A stretch of DNA of 38,740 bases from positions 1-38,740 of the forward strand of contig LNEL01000015.1 in assembly GCA_001464935.1 (NCBI GenBank), written 5' to 3'. This stretch comes from Gammaproteobacteria bacterium Ga0077536. GTDB lineage: Bacteria > Pseudomonadota > Gammaproteobacteria > Ga0077536. The notes beneath the pieces are model-generated. The model saw only the letters and a program-made list of their open reading frames with translations. It did not search any database and had not been told where the DNA came from. A program made the translations under genes and the position numbers. Positions 32,282-38,740 of this stretch are shown piece by piece; the first letter of the stretch is position 1, and each line of letters starts with the position of its first letter.

Positions 32282-33070
32282 ATGCACGTTGCAGGTATCG
32301 GACGCGTTTACGTCAAGGCCACCCAGTTCCTGCAACCGCAGGCGGTAGAAGTCGATCCGGACGGCATCCGCCACGACCGCGCATTTGCGCTGGTCGAGGC
32401 CGATGACAAGTTCGTCAATTCCGATCAGCACCGCGTGTTCATGTCCCTGCGCTTCGACTATGACGCGGCCACCGAAACGCTGAGCCTGAACCTGCCCGAC
32501 GGCCGGCGCGTCGAAGGCACGGCCGAAGCCACGGGTCGGCGTTTCACTATCGAGCACTTCGGCCTGCGGAACATCGACGTCGCTGAACTCGACGGGCCGT
32601 GGCGCGAGATGTTGAGCACTCACGCCGGACGCCCGATCGCGCTGGTGCGCTGCCTGTCCGAACGCCGTGCGATCGACGTCTTCCCGATCACCTTCGTCAC
32701 CACCGGCTCGCTCGTGCGCCTCGCCCGCGAAGCGGGTGGCACCGTGGACCCCGCACGCTTTCGCGCCGGCTTCATCATCGACCACGCGGGTGAGCACGAT
32801 GAAGACGGCTGGGACGGCCGCATCCTCAAACTCGGCAATGCCGTCCTGCGCGTGCGGACCGGCGTGCCGCGCTGCGCAATCACCGGCTTCAACCCGCGCA
32901 CCGGCGAACGTGACCAGGAAGTGATGAAAAGCCTGATCCGTTATCGCGACAAGGTCTCACTCCCCGACGGCATGCTCCCCGACTACGCCACCCCGGGCTT
33001 CGCGACCTACGCCGAAGTGCTCACCCCCGGCACAGTCGCAGTGGGCGACCGCGTTGAGTTGCTGCCCTGA
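32282..33070 (+). CDS. MOSC domain protein
   Basis: A 262-residue protein with an N-terminal MOSC-associated beta-barrel (VYVKATQFLQPQAVEVDPDG, HDRAFALVEADDKF) and a C-terminal MOSC domain (AIDVFPITFVTTGSLVRLAR, RFRAGFIIDH, RVRTGVPRCAITGFNPRTGE, GTVAVGDRVELL). The Cys in VPRCAIT is the position that coordinates molybdenum in related amidoxime-reducing proteins. Such proteins carry molybdenum cofactor and reduce N-hydroxylated compounds or bind sulfur. ATG 32282 with AGGGGG about nine bases upstream. It is divergent from the SIR2-SLOG gene, 181 bases between starts, and no functional link is evident. Confidence 0.9.
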   Translation: MHVAGIGRVYVKATQFLQPQAVEVDPDGIRHDRAFALVEADDKFVNSDQHRVFMSLRFDYDAATETLSLNLPDGRRVEGTAEATGRRFTIEHFGLRNIDVAELDGPWREMLSTHAGRPIALVRCLSERRAIDVFPITFVTTGSLVRLAREAGGTVDPARFRAGFIIDHAGEHDEDGWDGRILKLGNAVLRVRTGVPRCAITGFNPRTGERDQEVMKSLIRYRDKVSLPDGMLPDYATPGFATYAEVLTPGTVAVGDRVELLP

Positions 33071-33090
33071 CGCGAAGAAAGCCCGTAGCC

Positions 33091-33120
33091 CGTAGATTGG
33101 GCTGACAAAGGAAGCCCAAC
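33091..33120. repeat. Family D repeat, copy 3
   Basis: CGTAGATTGGGCTGACAAAG then GAAGCCCAAC; TTGGGCT pairs with AGCCCAA. It follows the MOSC gene stop by 21 bases and could act as a terminator hairpin. Confidence 0.65.
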
Positions 33121-33326
33121 AGACGGCCATCATCGAAGAGTGGCGTCTGTTGTTGGCACTGAAGCAGGTCGGCACCGACGAAGACTCGTCCTGTTGCCAC
33201 GAGTCGCAAAATAACCCCGTCGCGGACACGCCCCGACGCTATGCTGACACTGGCCTCGTTGCCGCCAGCCGGTGCACGGGGTCGAACCACCGCCCGCGGA
33301 AGCTCAGAACGATGGAAGGGATGTCG

Positions 33327-34334
33327 ATGCCAACGGTTCTACCAATACGATGCCTGGCACTCGCTGCACTGTCGCTCGTCGCAGTGGGGGCCGTCGGCGA
33401 CGACACCGATTACGCCCGCAAGTCGTGGTGGCCCTCCGAATGGGGCGCAGAAGATCGGCTCGGTGCAGTGAACCGCCTGTCGCCTGCCAAGGTGCTGGAG
33501 GCGAGCAGCCTCATCACCACGGGCACGATCTACGACATGACCTTCGTGTACGAGGAGTCGATGCCGCTCTTCAGCCTCACACCCTTCCGCCGCAAATACA
33601 CGCTGCTCATTCCCGGCAGCCCGACTTATGCGGCACTTGGTGACAACAAGCTCTTCTGGAACGAGGACTACATTTCAGGCCACATCACCCAGGACGGCAC
33701 GCAGTTCGATGCGCTGTGCCATATGGGCACCGAGCACGGCGCTCCCCATGACCCTCGCGAACAGCGCTATTACAACGGGCTCACGCAAACCGACGTCAGC
33801 GACGGTCGCGGCTGCAAGCAGCTGGGCGTCGAAAACACTCCACCGATCTTCACGCGCGGCATTCTGATCGACATTGCCGGCCTCAAGGGCCGTATGCTCG
33901 AGCTCGGTGAGGAAATCACCATTGACGACCTCAAAGCCGCCCTCGCGCGGCAGGGGCTGTCGGAGCAGGACATTCGCCCCGGCGACGCACTGTTCTACCA
34001 CACGGGCTGGGCGAGCCTGTGGAAGATCGACAACGACAAGTTCAACAGCGGCACGCCGGGTCTGAGCCCGGCTGCGGGTGACTGGGTGGTGGGGAAGAAG
34101 GTCGTGCTGGTAGGCACCGACAACTGGGCGGTCGAAGCGATTCCGAATCCGAACCCGCACCTGTTCGCACCGAACCACCAGAAGTTCCTGGTCGAGAACG
34201 GCATCTACATCATGGAGAACCTGGATTTTTCCCGGCTCATCGAAGCGAAAGTCTATGAGTTCGCGTTCGTCTTCGGCGCCGTGCCCTTCAAGGGCGCGAC
34301 GGGGTCGCCGGGGCGGCCGTTCGCGATTCGCTAG
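33327..34334 (+). CDS. Secreted cyclase-family (kynurenine formamidase-like) hydrolase
   Basis: A 335-residue protein of the cyclase family PF04199. The N-terminus MPTVLPIRCLALAALSLVAV with GAVGDD is a signal peptide, so the enzyme acts in the periplasm. Metal-site region: SGHITQDGTQFDALCHMGTE (His119, Asp128, His132), a variant of the HxGTHxDxPxH motif in which the second His is Gln, as is common in the longer members. EWGAEDRLGAVNRLSP near the N-terminus and DALFYHTGW and NPHLFAPNHQKFLVENGIYI later are typical. The reaction is probably hydrolysis of an amide or lactone. ATG 33327 is preferred because AAGGG lies six bases upstream; ATGs at 33312 and 33321 are alternatives. Confidence 0.88.
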   Translation: MPTVLPIRCLALAALSLVAVGAVGDDTDYARKSWWPSEWGAEDRLGAVNRLSPAKVLEASSLITTGTIYDMTFVYEESMPLFSLTPFRRKYTLLIPGSPTYAALGDNKLFWNEDYISGHITQDGTQFDALCHMGTEHGAPHDPREQRYYNGLTQTDVSDGRGCKQLGVENTPPIFTRGILIDIAGLKGRMLELGEEITIDDLKAALARQGLSEQDIRPGDALFYHTGWASLWKIDNDKFNSGTPGLSPAAGDWVVGKKVVLVGTDNWAVEAIPNPNPHLFAPNHQKFLVENGIYIMENLDFSRLIEAKVYEFAFVFGAVPFKGATGSPGRPFAIR

Positions 34335-34407
34335 GCGTCTGAATGGCCGAGCGCAGTTCCTCTTCAGTAGAAGGTTGCGGTGAAAATGCATCGTCCGGCG
34401 CGCTCGT

Positions 34408-34500
34408 GTAGCCCGGGTGGAGCGCGCAGCGCGGAACCCGGGAGCGGCTTGTCAGACTCTGCAGATTCCGCGTTCCACTGCGTTCCACCCGGGCTACACC
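34408..34500. repeat. Family A palindromic repeat, inverted pair
   Basis: Left arm starts GTAGCCCGGGTGGAGCGCGC and ends GAACCCGGGAG. Right arm starts GATTCCGCGTTCCACTGCG and ends CCACCCGGGCTACACC. Nearly the same arrangement as at 4389-4480. Confidence 0.85.
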
Positions 34501-34540
34501 GAGCTTTCATCAGGCCGGGTGATGCAAGCCCTTCATGGCC

Positions 34541-34559
34541 GTTGGGCTGACGCAGGAAG
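34541..34559. repeat. Family D repeat, copy 4
   Basis: GTTGGGCTGACGCAGGAAG, the left part of the family D palindrome; the AGCCCAAC arm is missing. Confidence 0.5.
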
Positions 34560-34566
34560 ACCACGC

Positions 34567-34590
34567 GAAAAACAGATCTGTCCCCAATTA
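34567..34590. repeat. Family C motif, single copy
   Basis: GAAAAACAGATCTGTCCCCA then ATTA. The core ACAGATCTGT is itself palindromic. About 40 bases before the racemase-like gene. Confidence 0.75.
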
Positions 34591-34628
34591 TTCAATTATT
34601 ATTCCGGGGCTGCCACGGAGTGCTCAAC

Positions 34629-35711
34629 ATGAGTTTGGCGAAGATTCAGGAAATACGGACCACGCCGGTGCTGGTTCCCTTGCGGCGCCCGATCCGCACG
34701 GCCTCGGGCACCATTCCGGCCTTTCCCGTCGTGCTCATCGATCTCGTGCGGGACGACGGCGTCGTGGGGCGTGCCTATACGCAGGTCTATTTCGAGGAAC
34801 TGCTGCCGGCGCTGGAGGCGTCGATCCAGTCGCTGGCCGTGTTCATCAAAGGCATGCCGGCCGCGCCGCGCGATGTCCATGACTTCCTGCTACGCCGCAT
34901 GCGCCTGTGGGGTGCCAAAAACACCTTTGGTGCTGCTGTCGGCGGCATCGACATGGCACTGTGGGACGCCCATGCGCGCGCGCGCCAGGAACCCCTGTAT
35001 GCGACGCTCGGCGCGCAGCCTCGCGCACTCAAGCCGTATTACAGCGTGGGTCTGTACGACGCGCACAGTGTGGCCGAGGTGGCCGCCGAGGCCGTCGCCG
35101 ACAACTACCCGGGTCTGAAGATCAAAGTCGGGTTTCCAACGCTCGCCGAAGACATCGCCGCGGTGCGCGCCGCCAGGAAGGCCCTTGGCGCTCGTGCACT
35201 GATGGTGGACTACAACCAGTCGCTCACCGTCGCCGAGGCCATGATCCGCTGCAAGGCGCTCGACGACGAGGGGCTCGAATGGATCGAAGAACCGATCGCC
35301 GCCGACGACTACGACGGCAACGCCAGGCTTGCCGACGCCATCACCACGCCGATCCAGATCGGTGAGAACTTCAACTGCCTCGAAGACATGCGGGCAGCGT
35401 TGCGCGCCGGAGCGGCGGACTACGTGATGATTGATCTGCAGTTCATCCGCGGCATCACCGGCTGGCTTGACGCCGCGGCGCTCACCCGCGTGGCCGGCAC
35501 GCCGATGTCGTCCCACACCTTCATAGAAGCCAGCAGCCATGTGCTCTGCGCCACCCCGACAGCGCACTGGCTCGAACATCTGGATGTCGTCGGCCAGTTG
35601 CTGGTCGAACCTTACCCGCTCGTCGACGGCATGCTGGCGCCGCCGGATCGGCCCGGCCTCGGGATGGAGTGGCATGAAGAGAAAGTGGCGGCGTGCCGGG
35701 TGAGCTTCTGA
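34629..35711 (+). CDS. Mandelate racemase-like enolase superfamily enzyme
   Basis: A 360-residue protein, the length of mandelate racemase, and aligned with it almost without gaps. Catalytic positions match with an offset of at most one: K164-x-K166 (LKIKVG), D194 (MVDYNQSL), E220 (WIEEP), E246 (GENF), D269 (MIDLQF), H296 (PMSSHTFIE) and E316 (TAHWLEHLD). This is the full two-base set of the racemase subgroup, including the general acid Glu, so reversible proton abstraction next to a carboxylate is expected. Whether mandelate or another 2-hydroxy acid is the substrate is open; no other mandelate-pathway gene is nearby. ATG 34629 with GGAG upstream; a GTG nine bases earlier is possible. Confidence 0.92.
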   Translation: MSLAKIQEIRTTPVLVPLRRPIRTASGTIPAFPVVLIDLVRDDGVVGRAYTQVYFEELLPALEASIQSLAVFIKGMPAAPRDVHDFLLRRMRLWGAKNTFGAAVGGIDMALWDAHARARQEPLYATLGAQPRALKPYYSVGLYDAHSVAEVAAEAVADNYPGLKIKVGFPTLAEDIAAVRAARKALGARALMVDYNQSLTVAEAMIRCKALDDEGLEWIEEPIAADDYDGNARLADAITTPIQIGENFNCLEDMRAALRAGAADYVMIDLQFIRGITGWLDAAALTRVAGTPMSSHTFIEASSHVLCATPTAHWLEHLDVVGQLLVEPYPLVDGMLAPPDRPGLGMEWHEEKVAACRVSF

Positions 35712-35862
35712 GGCTGGAAGATCCGGGACACCCACGATTCTTCGCCTGCTGCGGTACGGCTCAAATCCGGGCAGCGTTCTTTACATGCAGCGCTGCGCGG
35801 CAAGGTGGCCAGGGGTCAGGGTAACGCATGACCAAATATCGGCGTCCCAGAGCTCCGATCTG

Positions 35863-36231
35863 TTAGGGCGCGCTCTTCCCGCCATTGGAGGGGCACTGCC
35901 TGGCTGCTTGTTCGAGCTTTGTTGCGCCGGGGTTTCCGTGCTTTAACCAGTCAAACGCAAAAACCCGCGCTTGAGCCTGGGCTAGCTCGCCGGCCGATGC
36001 GCCGGTGAATCCCGAGCCCGGCATGCCCGACTCTTGCTGCACCACGAGCACTGTCAGAGGCGGCAGCTCGTTCAAGATGCAGTAAGACTGGATTGGCTCA
36101 AGCCAAGCCCCGAGCCCTCCGGTGAATGCGCCAGTGACTTGCGCGAGCTGGCTGTAGGTGATGTTCTGGCGGCCGCGTGCAGCCCATGCAAGTACTGCCC
36201 AGATCTGCTCAGACCGTTCTGCTGCCTTCAT
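35863..36231 (-). CDS. Conserved-looking hypothetical protein, lower GC
   Basis: A 122-residue protein. The N-terminal half looks like a small helical domain (AERSEQIWAVLAWAARGRQN, ITYSQLAQVTGAFTGGLGAW) and is followed by LEPIQSYCILNELPPLTVLV and VVQQESGMPGSGFTG; this arrangement recurs in small bacterial proteins of unknown role often found in accessory regions. The start was set at ATG 36231, before the domain and with GAGAAA upstream. Codon use is less GC-biased than in the first 30 kb. A perfect family C inverted repeat lies 30 bases upstream. Confidence 0.75.
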   Translation of the reverse strand: MKAAERSEQIWAVLAWAARGRQNITYSQLAQVTGAFTGGLGAWLEPIQSYCILNELPPLTVLVVQQESGMPGSGFTGASAGELAQAQARVFAFDWLKHGNPGATKLEQAARQCPSNGGKSAP

Positions 36232-36260
36232 GGTGTTTCTCAAACAGTTTTAAAAAAAAC

Positions 36261-36299
36261 GGGGACAGATCTATTTAAGTGAAAAATAGATCTGTCCCC
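36261..36299. repeat. Family C perfect inverted repeat (16-bp arms)
   Basis: GGGGACAGATCTATTT (36261-36276) and AAATAGATCTGTCCCC (36284-36299) are exact reverse complements around a seven-base loop. It lies between two minus-strand genes and would form a stable hairpin in RNA; it may terminate the lipoprotein transcript. Confidence 0.95.
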
Positions 36300-36314
36300 A
36301 TTTATAGTTCTACT

Positions 36315-36827
36315 TCACCCTTGGCGAAATTTCAGGGTCTTCATCATGAGCTTTGCTTGCTCGGCGGTGAGCGGCGTGAGTACGAAAGGTCCGTCGTTCT
36401 CTTTCGCCTCTGCCGCTTGAACGATCCACCCGATCAAGGGCCCGCCCAAGAACGATGCGCCGTACGCTGCATCTACATTGTCCTGCCGAAAATCAACCTC
36501 TACATAGTAGATTTCCTGGCTTTTCGCCTTGAGTTGAATGACGTATTCACCGGGAAGAGTAGGAGAGCGGGACCGAAGCACGTAGTCGCCCGGTGCGATG
36601 TCGACGAAGAAATAGCTCCCGTTGGGAATCTCGAATTTTCCGACGCCATCAATCTGAAATGGATAATCCACCAGGAGGCCGATGTAGTTCTTCTCCCGTA
36701 GAAAATAGATCCGGGCATTGGTGGGCGAAGCAGCTTCAGCGCTTACGGGTGCCTCAGTGTGCAAGGGCGCATGACCACAACCGGCGAGCAACAGGACAAT
36801 CCCTAGCGCAATGAATGGTCTTGGCAT
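36315..36827 (-). CDS. DUF2846-like lipoprotein
   Basis: A 170-residue lipoprotein with signal peptide MPRPFIALGIVLLLAGCGHA (lipobox LAGC). The mature part is beta-rich: NARIYFLREKNYIGLLVDYP, FQIDGVGKFEIPNGSYFFVD, IAPGDYVLRSRSPTLPGEYV, and a C-terminal helical piece. The pattern of a FLREK/G-x-x-x...I-P-x-G-x-Y...PG-x-Y is that of DUF2846 domain proteins. Function is unknown. ATG 36827 begins the signal peptide. GC content is close to half, clearly lower than in the first 30 kb. Confidence 0.8.
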   Translation of the reverse strand: MPRPFIALGIVLLLAGCGHAPLHTEAPVSAEAASPTNARIYFLREKNYIGLLVDYPFQIDGVGKFEIPNGSYFFVDIAPGDYVLRSRSPTLPGEYVIQLKAKSQEIYYVEVDFRQDNVDAAYGASFLGGPLIGWIVQAAEAKENDGPFVLTPLTAEQAKLMMKTLKFRQG

Positions 36828-36880
36828 GACACTTTCCAGCCTCAATTATTGCCCGTAGGGTAGGCAGCTCAGTTCTGCCG

Positions 36881-36936
36881 CAGAAAACAGATCTGTCCCC
36901 GTTTTAGTCAGAAAACAGATCTGTCCCCGTTTTAGT
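36881..36936. repeat. Family C repeat: perfect tandem 28-bp x 2
   Basis: The unit CAGAAAACAGATCTGTCCCC then GTTTTAGT occurs twice without mismatch (36881-36908, 36909-36936). The second unit's last base is the first base of the stop codon (TCA on the plus strand, 36936-36938) of the methyltransferase gene. Confidence 0.93.
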
Positions 36937-37742
36937 CAGGGCGCGATGCCCCTGACTGCCCATGCCGTTGCGGCATAGGAGCGCGGCCCATCGGCTTCGC
37001 CGTCGAGATAGGCTGCGCGCACTGCAGTCTCGAGTGCGCCGCGCTGCGCATCGTCGAGGGTGCGGACGTACTCGGCCGCAGGCCCTTCCTGGCCGAGATA
37101 GGGCGCCCAGTAATCGTCGAAGGACTCGAACTCCATCCGGAGGTGCAGTGCGGCATCCGTGACGTCGACGAGGCCGGCCGCGCGCCAGGCGTTCGCCAGC
37201 TCACCCGGGCGCGTCATCGGCCGCGTGTAATTCCTCATGCGCCGTTCGGCGGCTGCGGGGTCGAGCACGGCGGCCGTGTCGAAGAACTGGCGGTTCGCGA
37301 CGAAGCCACCCCGGATGTCCCATACCGCCGCGGCAACGACCGCACCCGGACGCGCGACACGGCGCATTTCGGCTACCGCATCGGCCGTGCGCAGCACGAA
37401 GTGCAGCACGAGCATGGCCAGCACGGCATCAAAGCTATCGTCTTCAAACGGCAATGCACAGGCGTCGCCAATGCCGAACTTGATCCGCGGCTCGGGGTAC
37501 TGGGCTTGCGCATGCGCAAGATAGGCTGCCGCCAGATCGACGGCGTCGACATGGGCGGCGGGCAGGCGGGTGGATACGCAGGCCGCCAGGTGACCGGTGC
37601 CGCAGCCCACGTCGAGAACGCGTTGCGCGGCAGGGGCGTCCACGAATTCGAGGAACTGCGGCGCAAGACGTCGGCTCCAGCGACCCATGAGGCGTTCGTA
37701 CGCCGCGCCGTCGGTGGCGACGAAGGTGGTCGAGGTACTCAC
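36936..37742 (-). CDS. Class I SAM-dependent methyltransferase
   Basis: A 268-residue methyltransferase of the UbiE/methyltransferase-11 type. Motif I is VLDVGCGTGHLAA (42-54), then VDAVDLAAAYLAHAQ, FGIGDACALPFEDDSFDAVL (motifs II-IV) and MRRVARPGAVVAAAVWDIRG. YERLMGRWSRRLAPQFLEFV at the N-terminus is typical of this group. Small-molecule methylation is likely; substrate unknown. The start is a GTG at 37742 with CAGGAG seven bases upstream. A tandem family C repeat abuts the 3' end so closely that it shares the stop codon. Confidence 0.9.
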   Translation of the reverse strand: MSTSTTFVATDGAAYERLMGRWSRRLAPQFLEFVDAPAAQRVLDVGCGTGHLAACVSTRLPAAHVDAVDLAAAYLAHAQAQYPEPRIKFGIGDACALPFEDDSFDAVLAMLVLHFVLRTADAVAEMRRVARPGAVVAAAVWDIRGGFVANRQFFDTAAVLDPAAAERRMRNYTRPMTRPGELANAWRAAGLVDVTDAALHLRMEFESFDDYWAPYLGQEGPAAEYVRTLDDAQRGALETAVRAAYLDGEADGPRSYAATAWAVRGIAP

Positions 37743-37890
37743 GCAATGCTCCTGCTGCTTGTTGGGGATAGTGCCATTCTCGCATCGTTTGAACTGGCAC
37801 AGGCCTGTGGTGCATTTTCAAGCATCGCTTGACGAAGAATAGACAAAAATGAATCAGTCCTCTTTATAGGCTTTTCGCTGGATTTAAGTC

Positions 37891-38412
37891 TCAATCTGGC
37901 TTGCACGGATCAATGATCGCTATTCGCGTTCCGCTCTCAGTTTGCACCAGCCCAAGATTCTGCGCGGATTCAGGAAGGGGACTGGGACGAGGTGGAATGT
38001 CGTCGTTGTCGTCGAGAAGTTTGAACGAAAAGCTTCTCTCCAGCGTGAACGGCTTATCGAAGCGCACTCCACATTTAGGTTGAATTCGCCATTGGGTGAC
38101 AGCGTCGAGAACGGCTTGATCGAAAATGCCGGCCGGTTCGGATTCCAGGATTTTTATATCTTCTATGCGACCGTCGATGTTGAGCTTGATTTGAGCCTTC
38201 ACTCGTCCCTCGATGTGATCGCGTCGCAGGGCTGGTGGATAGTTCGGAGCGACAGAGCGGATCGTGTAAGGCAGGTTGGATTCGGCTTCTTCAGCGTACG
38301 CTGAACCCACATGTCCGGCTGTGACAATGCCGCAGACCAGCAGACGGAGTATTTCTCCGGCGCGCAGTCTGGCCGTTGAAAAGAAATTTTCTTGTGTTTT
38401 AGCAAATGGCAT
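37891..38412 (-). CDS. TonB C-terminal domain protein
   Basis: A protein of about 173 residues with a hydrophobic N-terminal stretch (LRLLVCGIVTAGHVGSAYA) that looks like a signal peptide or anchor, then a single TonB C-terminal domain: APNYPPALRRDHIEGRVKAQ, IKLNIDGRIEDIKILESEPA and FDQAVLDAVTQWRIQPKCGV. There is no proline-rich periplasm-spanning region, so it is not a normal TonB; such short proteins are often envelope proteins of unknown role. The start is uncertain: ATG 38412 is preferred, with an earlier ATG at 38466. No ExbB/ExbD genes are nearby. GC is low compared with most of the window. Confidence 0.75.
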   Translation of the reverse strand: MPFAKTQENFFSTARLRAGEILRLLVCGIVTAGHVGSAYAEEAESNLPYTIRSVAPNYPPALRRDHIEGRVKAQIKLNIDGRIEDIKILESEPAGIFDQAVLDAVTQWRIQPKCGVRFDKPFTLERSFSFKLLDDNDDIPPRPSPLPESAQNLGLVQTESGTRIAIIDPCKPD

Positions 38413-38645
38413 CACAAATAGGCTCTGATGTAAGCGATGAGATTCGATCTCTCGATCATCACCCAATCACCATTATCTTGGAGAACCCACCTGACTGAAA
38501 ACATGTCTAGCTCCCCCCGTGAATATGGGGACAGCGAAAAAGGGGACAGATCTATTTTCTGACCCTGTTCGAGAATTGTTCGCGCTGAATGATCCATGCA
38601 TCAGGTGTCCGAAAGGCAATTCGAAAAATAAATCTGTCCCCAATT
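38413..38645. other. Terminal intergenic region with family C motifs
   Basis: Two partial family C motifs near 38527-38560 (GGGGACAG, then GGGGACAGATCTATTTTCT) and an inverted one at 38622-38645 (GAAAAATAAATCTGTCCCCA). The last abuts the 95-bp inverted repeat directly. Confidence 0.75.
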
Positions 38646-38740
38646 CTAAATAGAAGATCGCAAATACGCTCCACTACAGCTTAGCACTGGCGTAATCGGC
38701 GCCGGGGAAGGGTTGAGCACAGCGCAGGAAGGCATTCACC
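38646..38740. repeat. Right copy of 95-bp terminal inverted repeat
   Basis: Exact reverse complement of 4-98. On this side the repeat is directly preceded by a family C motif, which is absent beside the left copy, so the two copies have different inner flanks. Confidence 0.95.
38674..38740 (-). CDS. 3' end of an unidentified repeated gene (partial)
   Basis: Mirror image of the frame at the left end: a minus-strand frame entering from beyond the window and stopping at TAG 38674-38676, with the same C-terminal PGADYASAKL. See the left-end entry; identity unknown. Confidence 0.3.
   Translation of the reverse strand, partial: VNAFLRCAQPFPGADYASAKL

Larger units (their letters stand above)
34335..34628. 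other. Intergenic region with A, D and C repeats
   Basis: A 294-base gap between the cyclase-family and racemase-like genes. It holds a family A inverted pair (34408-34500), a family D element (34541-34559) and a family C motif (34567-34590). No gene seen. Confidence 0.7.

Noticed and set aside
37891..38412. Functional TonB energy transducer
   Set aside because: It lacks the proline-rich linker and ExbB/ExbD neighbours; only the C-terminal domain is recognisable.
38412..38597. Small minus-strand frame just before the TonB-domain gene (TGATG overlap)
   Set aside because: Its first half is translated family C repeat (KIDLSPF) and no ribosome site is seen. A 31-residue piece from 38504 could be real but is not supported.
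4..38740. Whole window as one transposon bounded by terminal inverted repeats
   Set aside because: The interior is mostly ordinary chromosomal genes, there is no transposase or integrase inside, and the ends look like gene tails of a dispersed repeat.

Overview
The window is a dense stretch of GC-rich (roughly two thirds G+C) bacterial chromosome. Gene content suggests a gammaproteobacterium of the Nevskiales/Steroidobacterales/Xanthomonadales kind: a YhbQ-type GIY-YIG domain joined to Ada, a YajD-type HNH protein, DusC, a DUF3833 lipoprotein, PilZ and soluble chemoreceptor proteins, and several families of short palindromic intergenic repeats. This placement is an inference; there is no rRNA or other marker gene. 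The two ends carry a perfect 95-bp inverted repeat (4-98 and 38646-38740), so the window is most likely an assembly contig cut at two opposed copies of a dispersed repeat.

Layout. 0.1-4.3 kb: a cyclic-nucleotide-binding protein, a glutathione transferase, and an alkylation-repair unit in which a GIY-YIG domain runs in frame into a complete Ada and overlaps a 2OG-Fe(II) oxygenase gene by one base. 4.7-12.1 kb: DUF3833 lipoprotein, crotonase + YajD pair, VOC protein, unknown CxxC protein, DusC, an unusual YebC, and a lipocalin-like/O-methyltransferase pair. 12.2-18.2 kb: membrane-anchored unknown, small membrane protein, soluble chemoreceptor, metallophosphoesterase + alpha/beta hydrolase, and an HTTM-like membrane protein with a partner. 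18.3-28.5 kb: LLM-class flavin monooxygenase, beta-lactamase-fold hydrolase, a tandem cNMP-binding/degenerate rhodanese/coiled-coil protein, AI-2E-family permease, second glutathione transferase, tandem PilZ protein, and an alpha/beta hydrolase + thiolase-like pair. 28.5-38.7 kb: a repeat-rich, more accessory region with a membrane protein, a SIR2-SLOG (ThsA-like) probable defence effector followed in frame by an SMI1/KNR4 gene, a MOSC protein, a secreted cyclase-family hydrolase, a mandelate-racemase-like enzyme, and a patch of visibly lower GC with an unknown protein, a DUF2846-like lipoprotein, a methyltransferase and a TonB C-terminal-domain protein.

Functional themes are DNA alkylation repair (Ada + oxygenase), signalling (two cNMP-binding proteins, PilZ, chemoreceptor), and small-molecule catabolism or detoxification (monooxygenase, crotonase, thiolase-like, hydrolases, GSTs, VOC, cyclase, racemase). 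At least four families of interspersed palindromic repeats sit almost exclusively between genes.

The most interesting items are the ThsA-like SIR2-SLOG protein without a TIR partner, whose single TAG separates it from an in-frame SMI1 domain that has no normal start codon; the GIY-YIG-Ada arrangement; and the tandem cNMP-binding/dead-rhodanese protein. No CRISPR array, prophage, tRNA or rRNA was seen.
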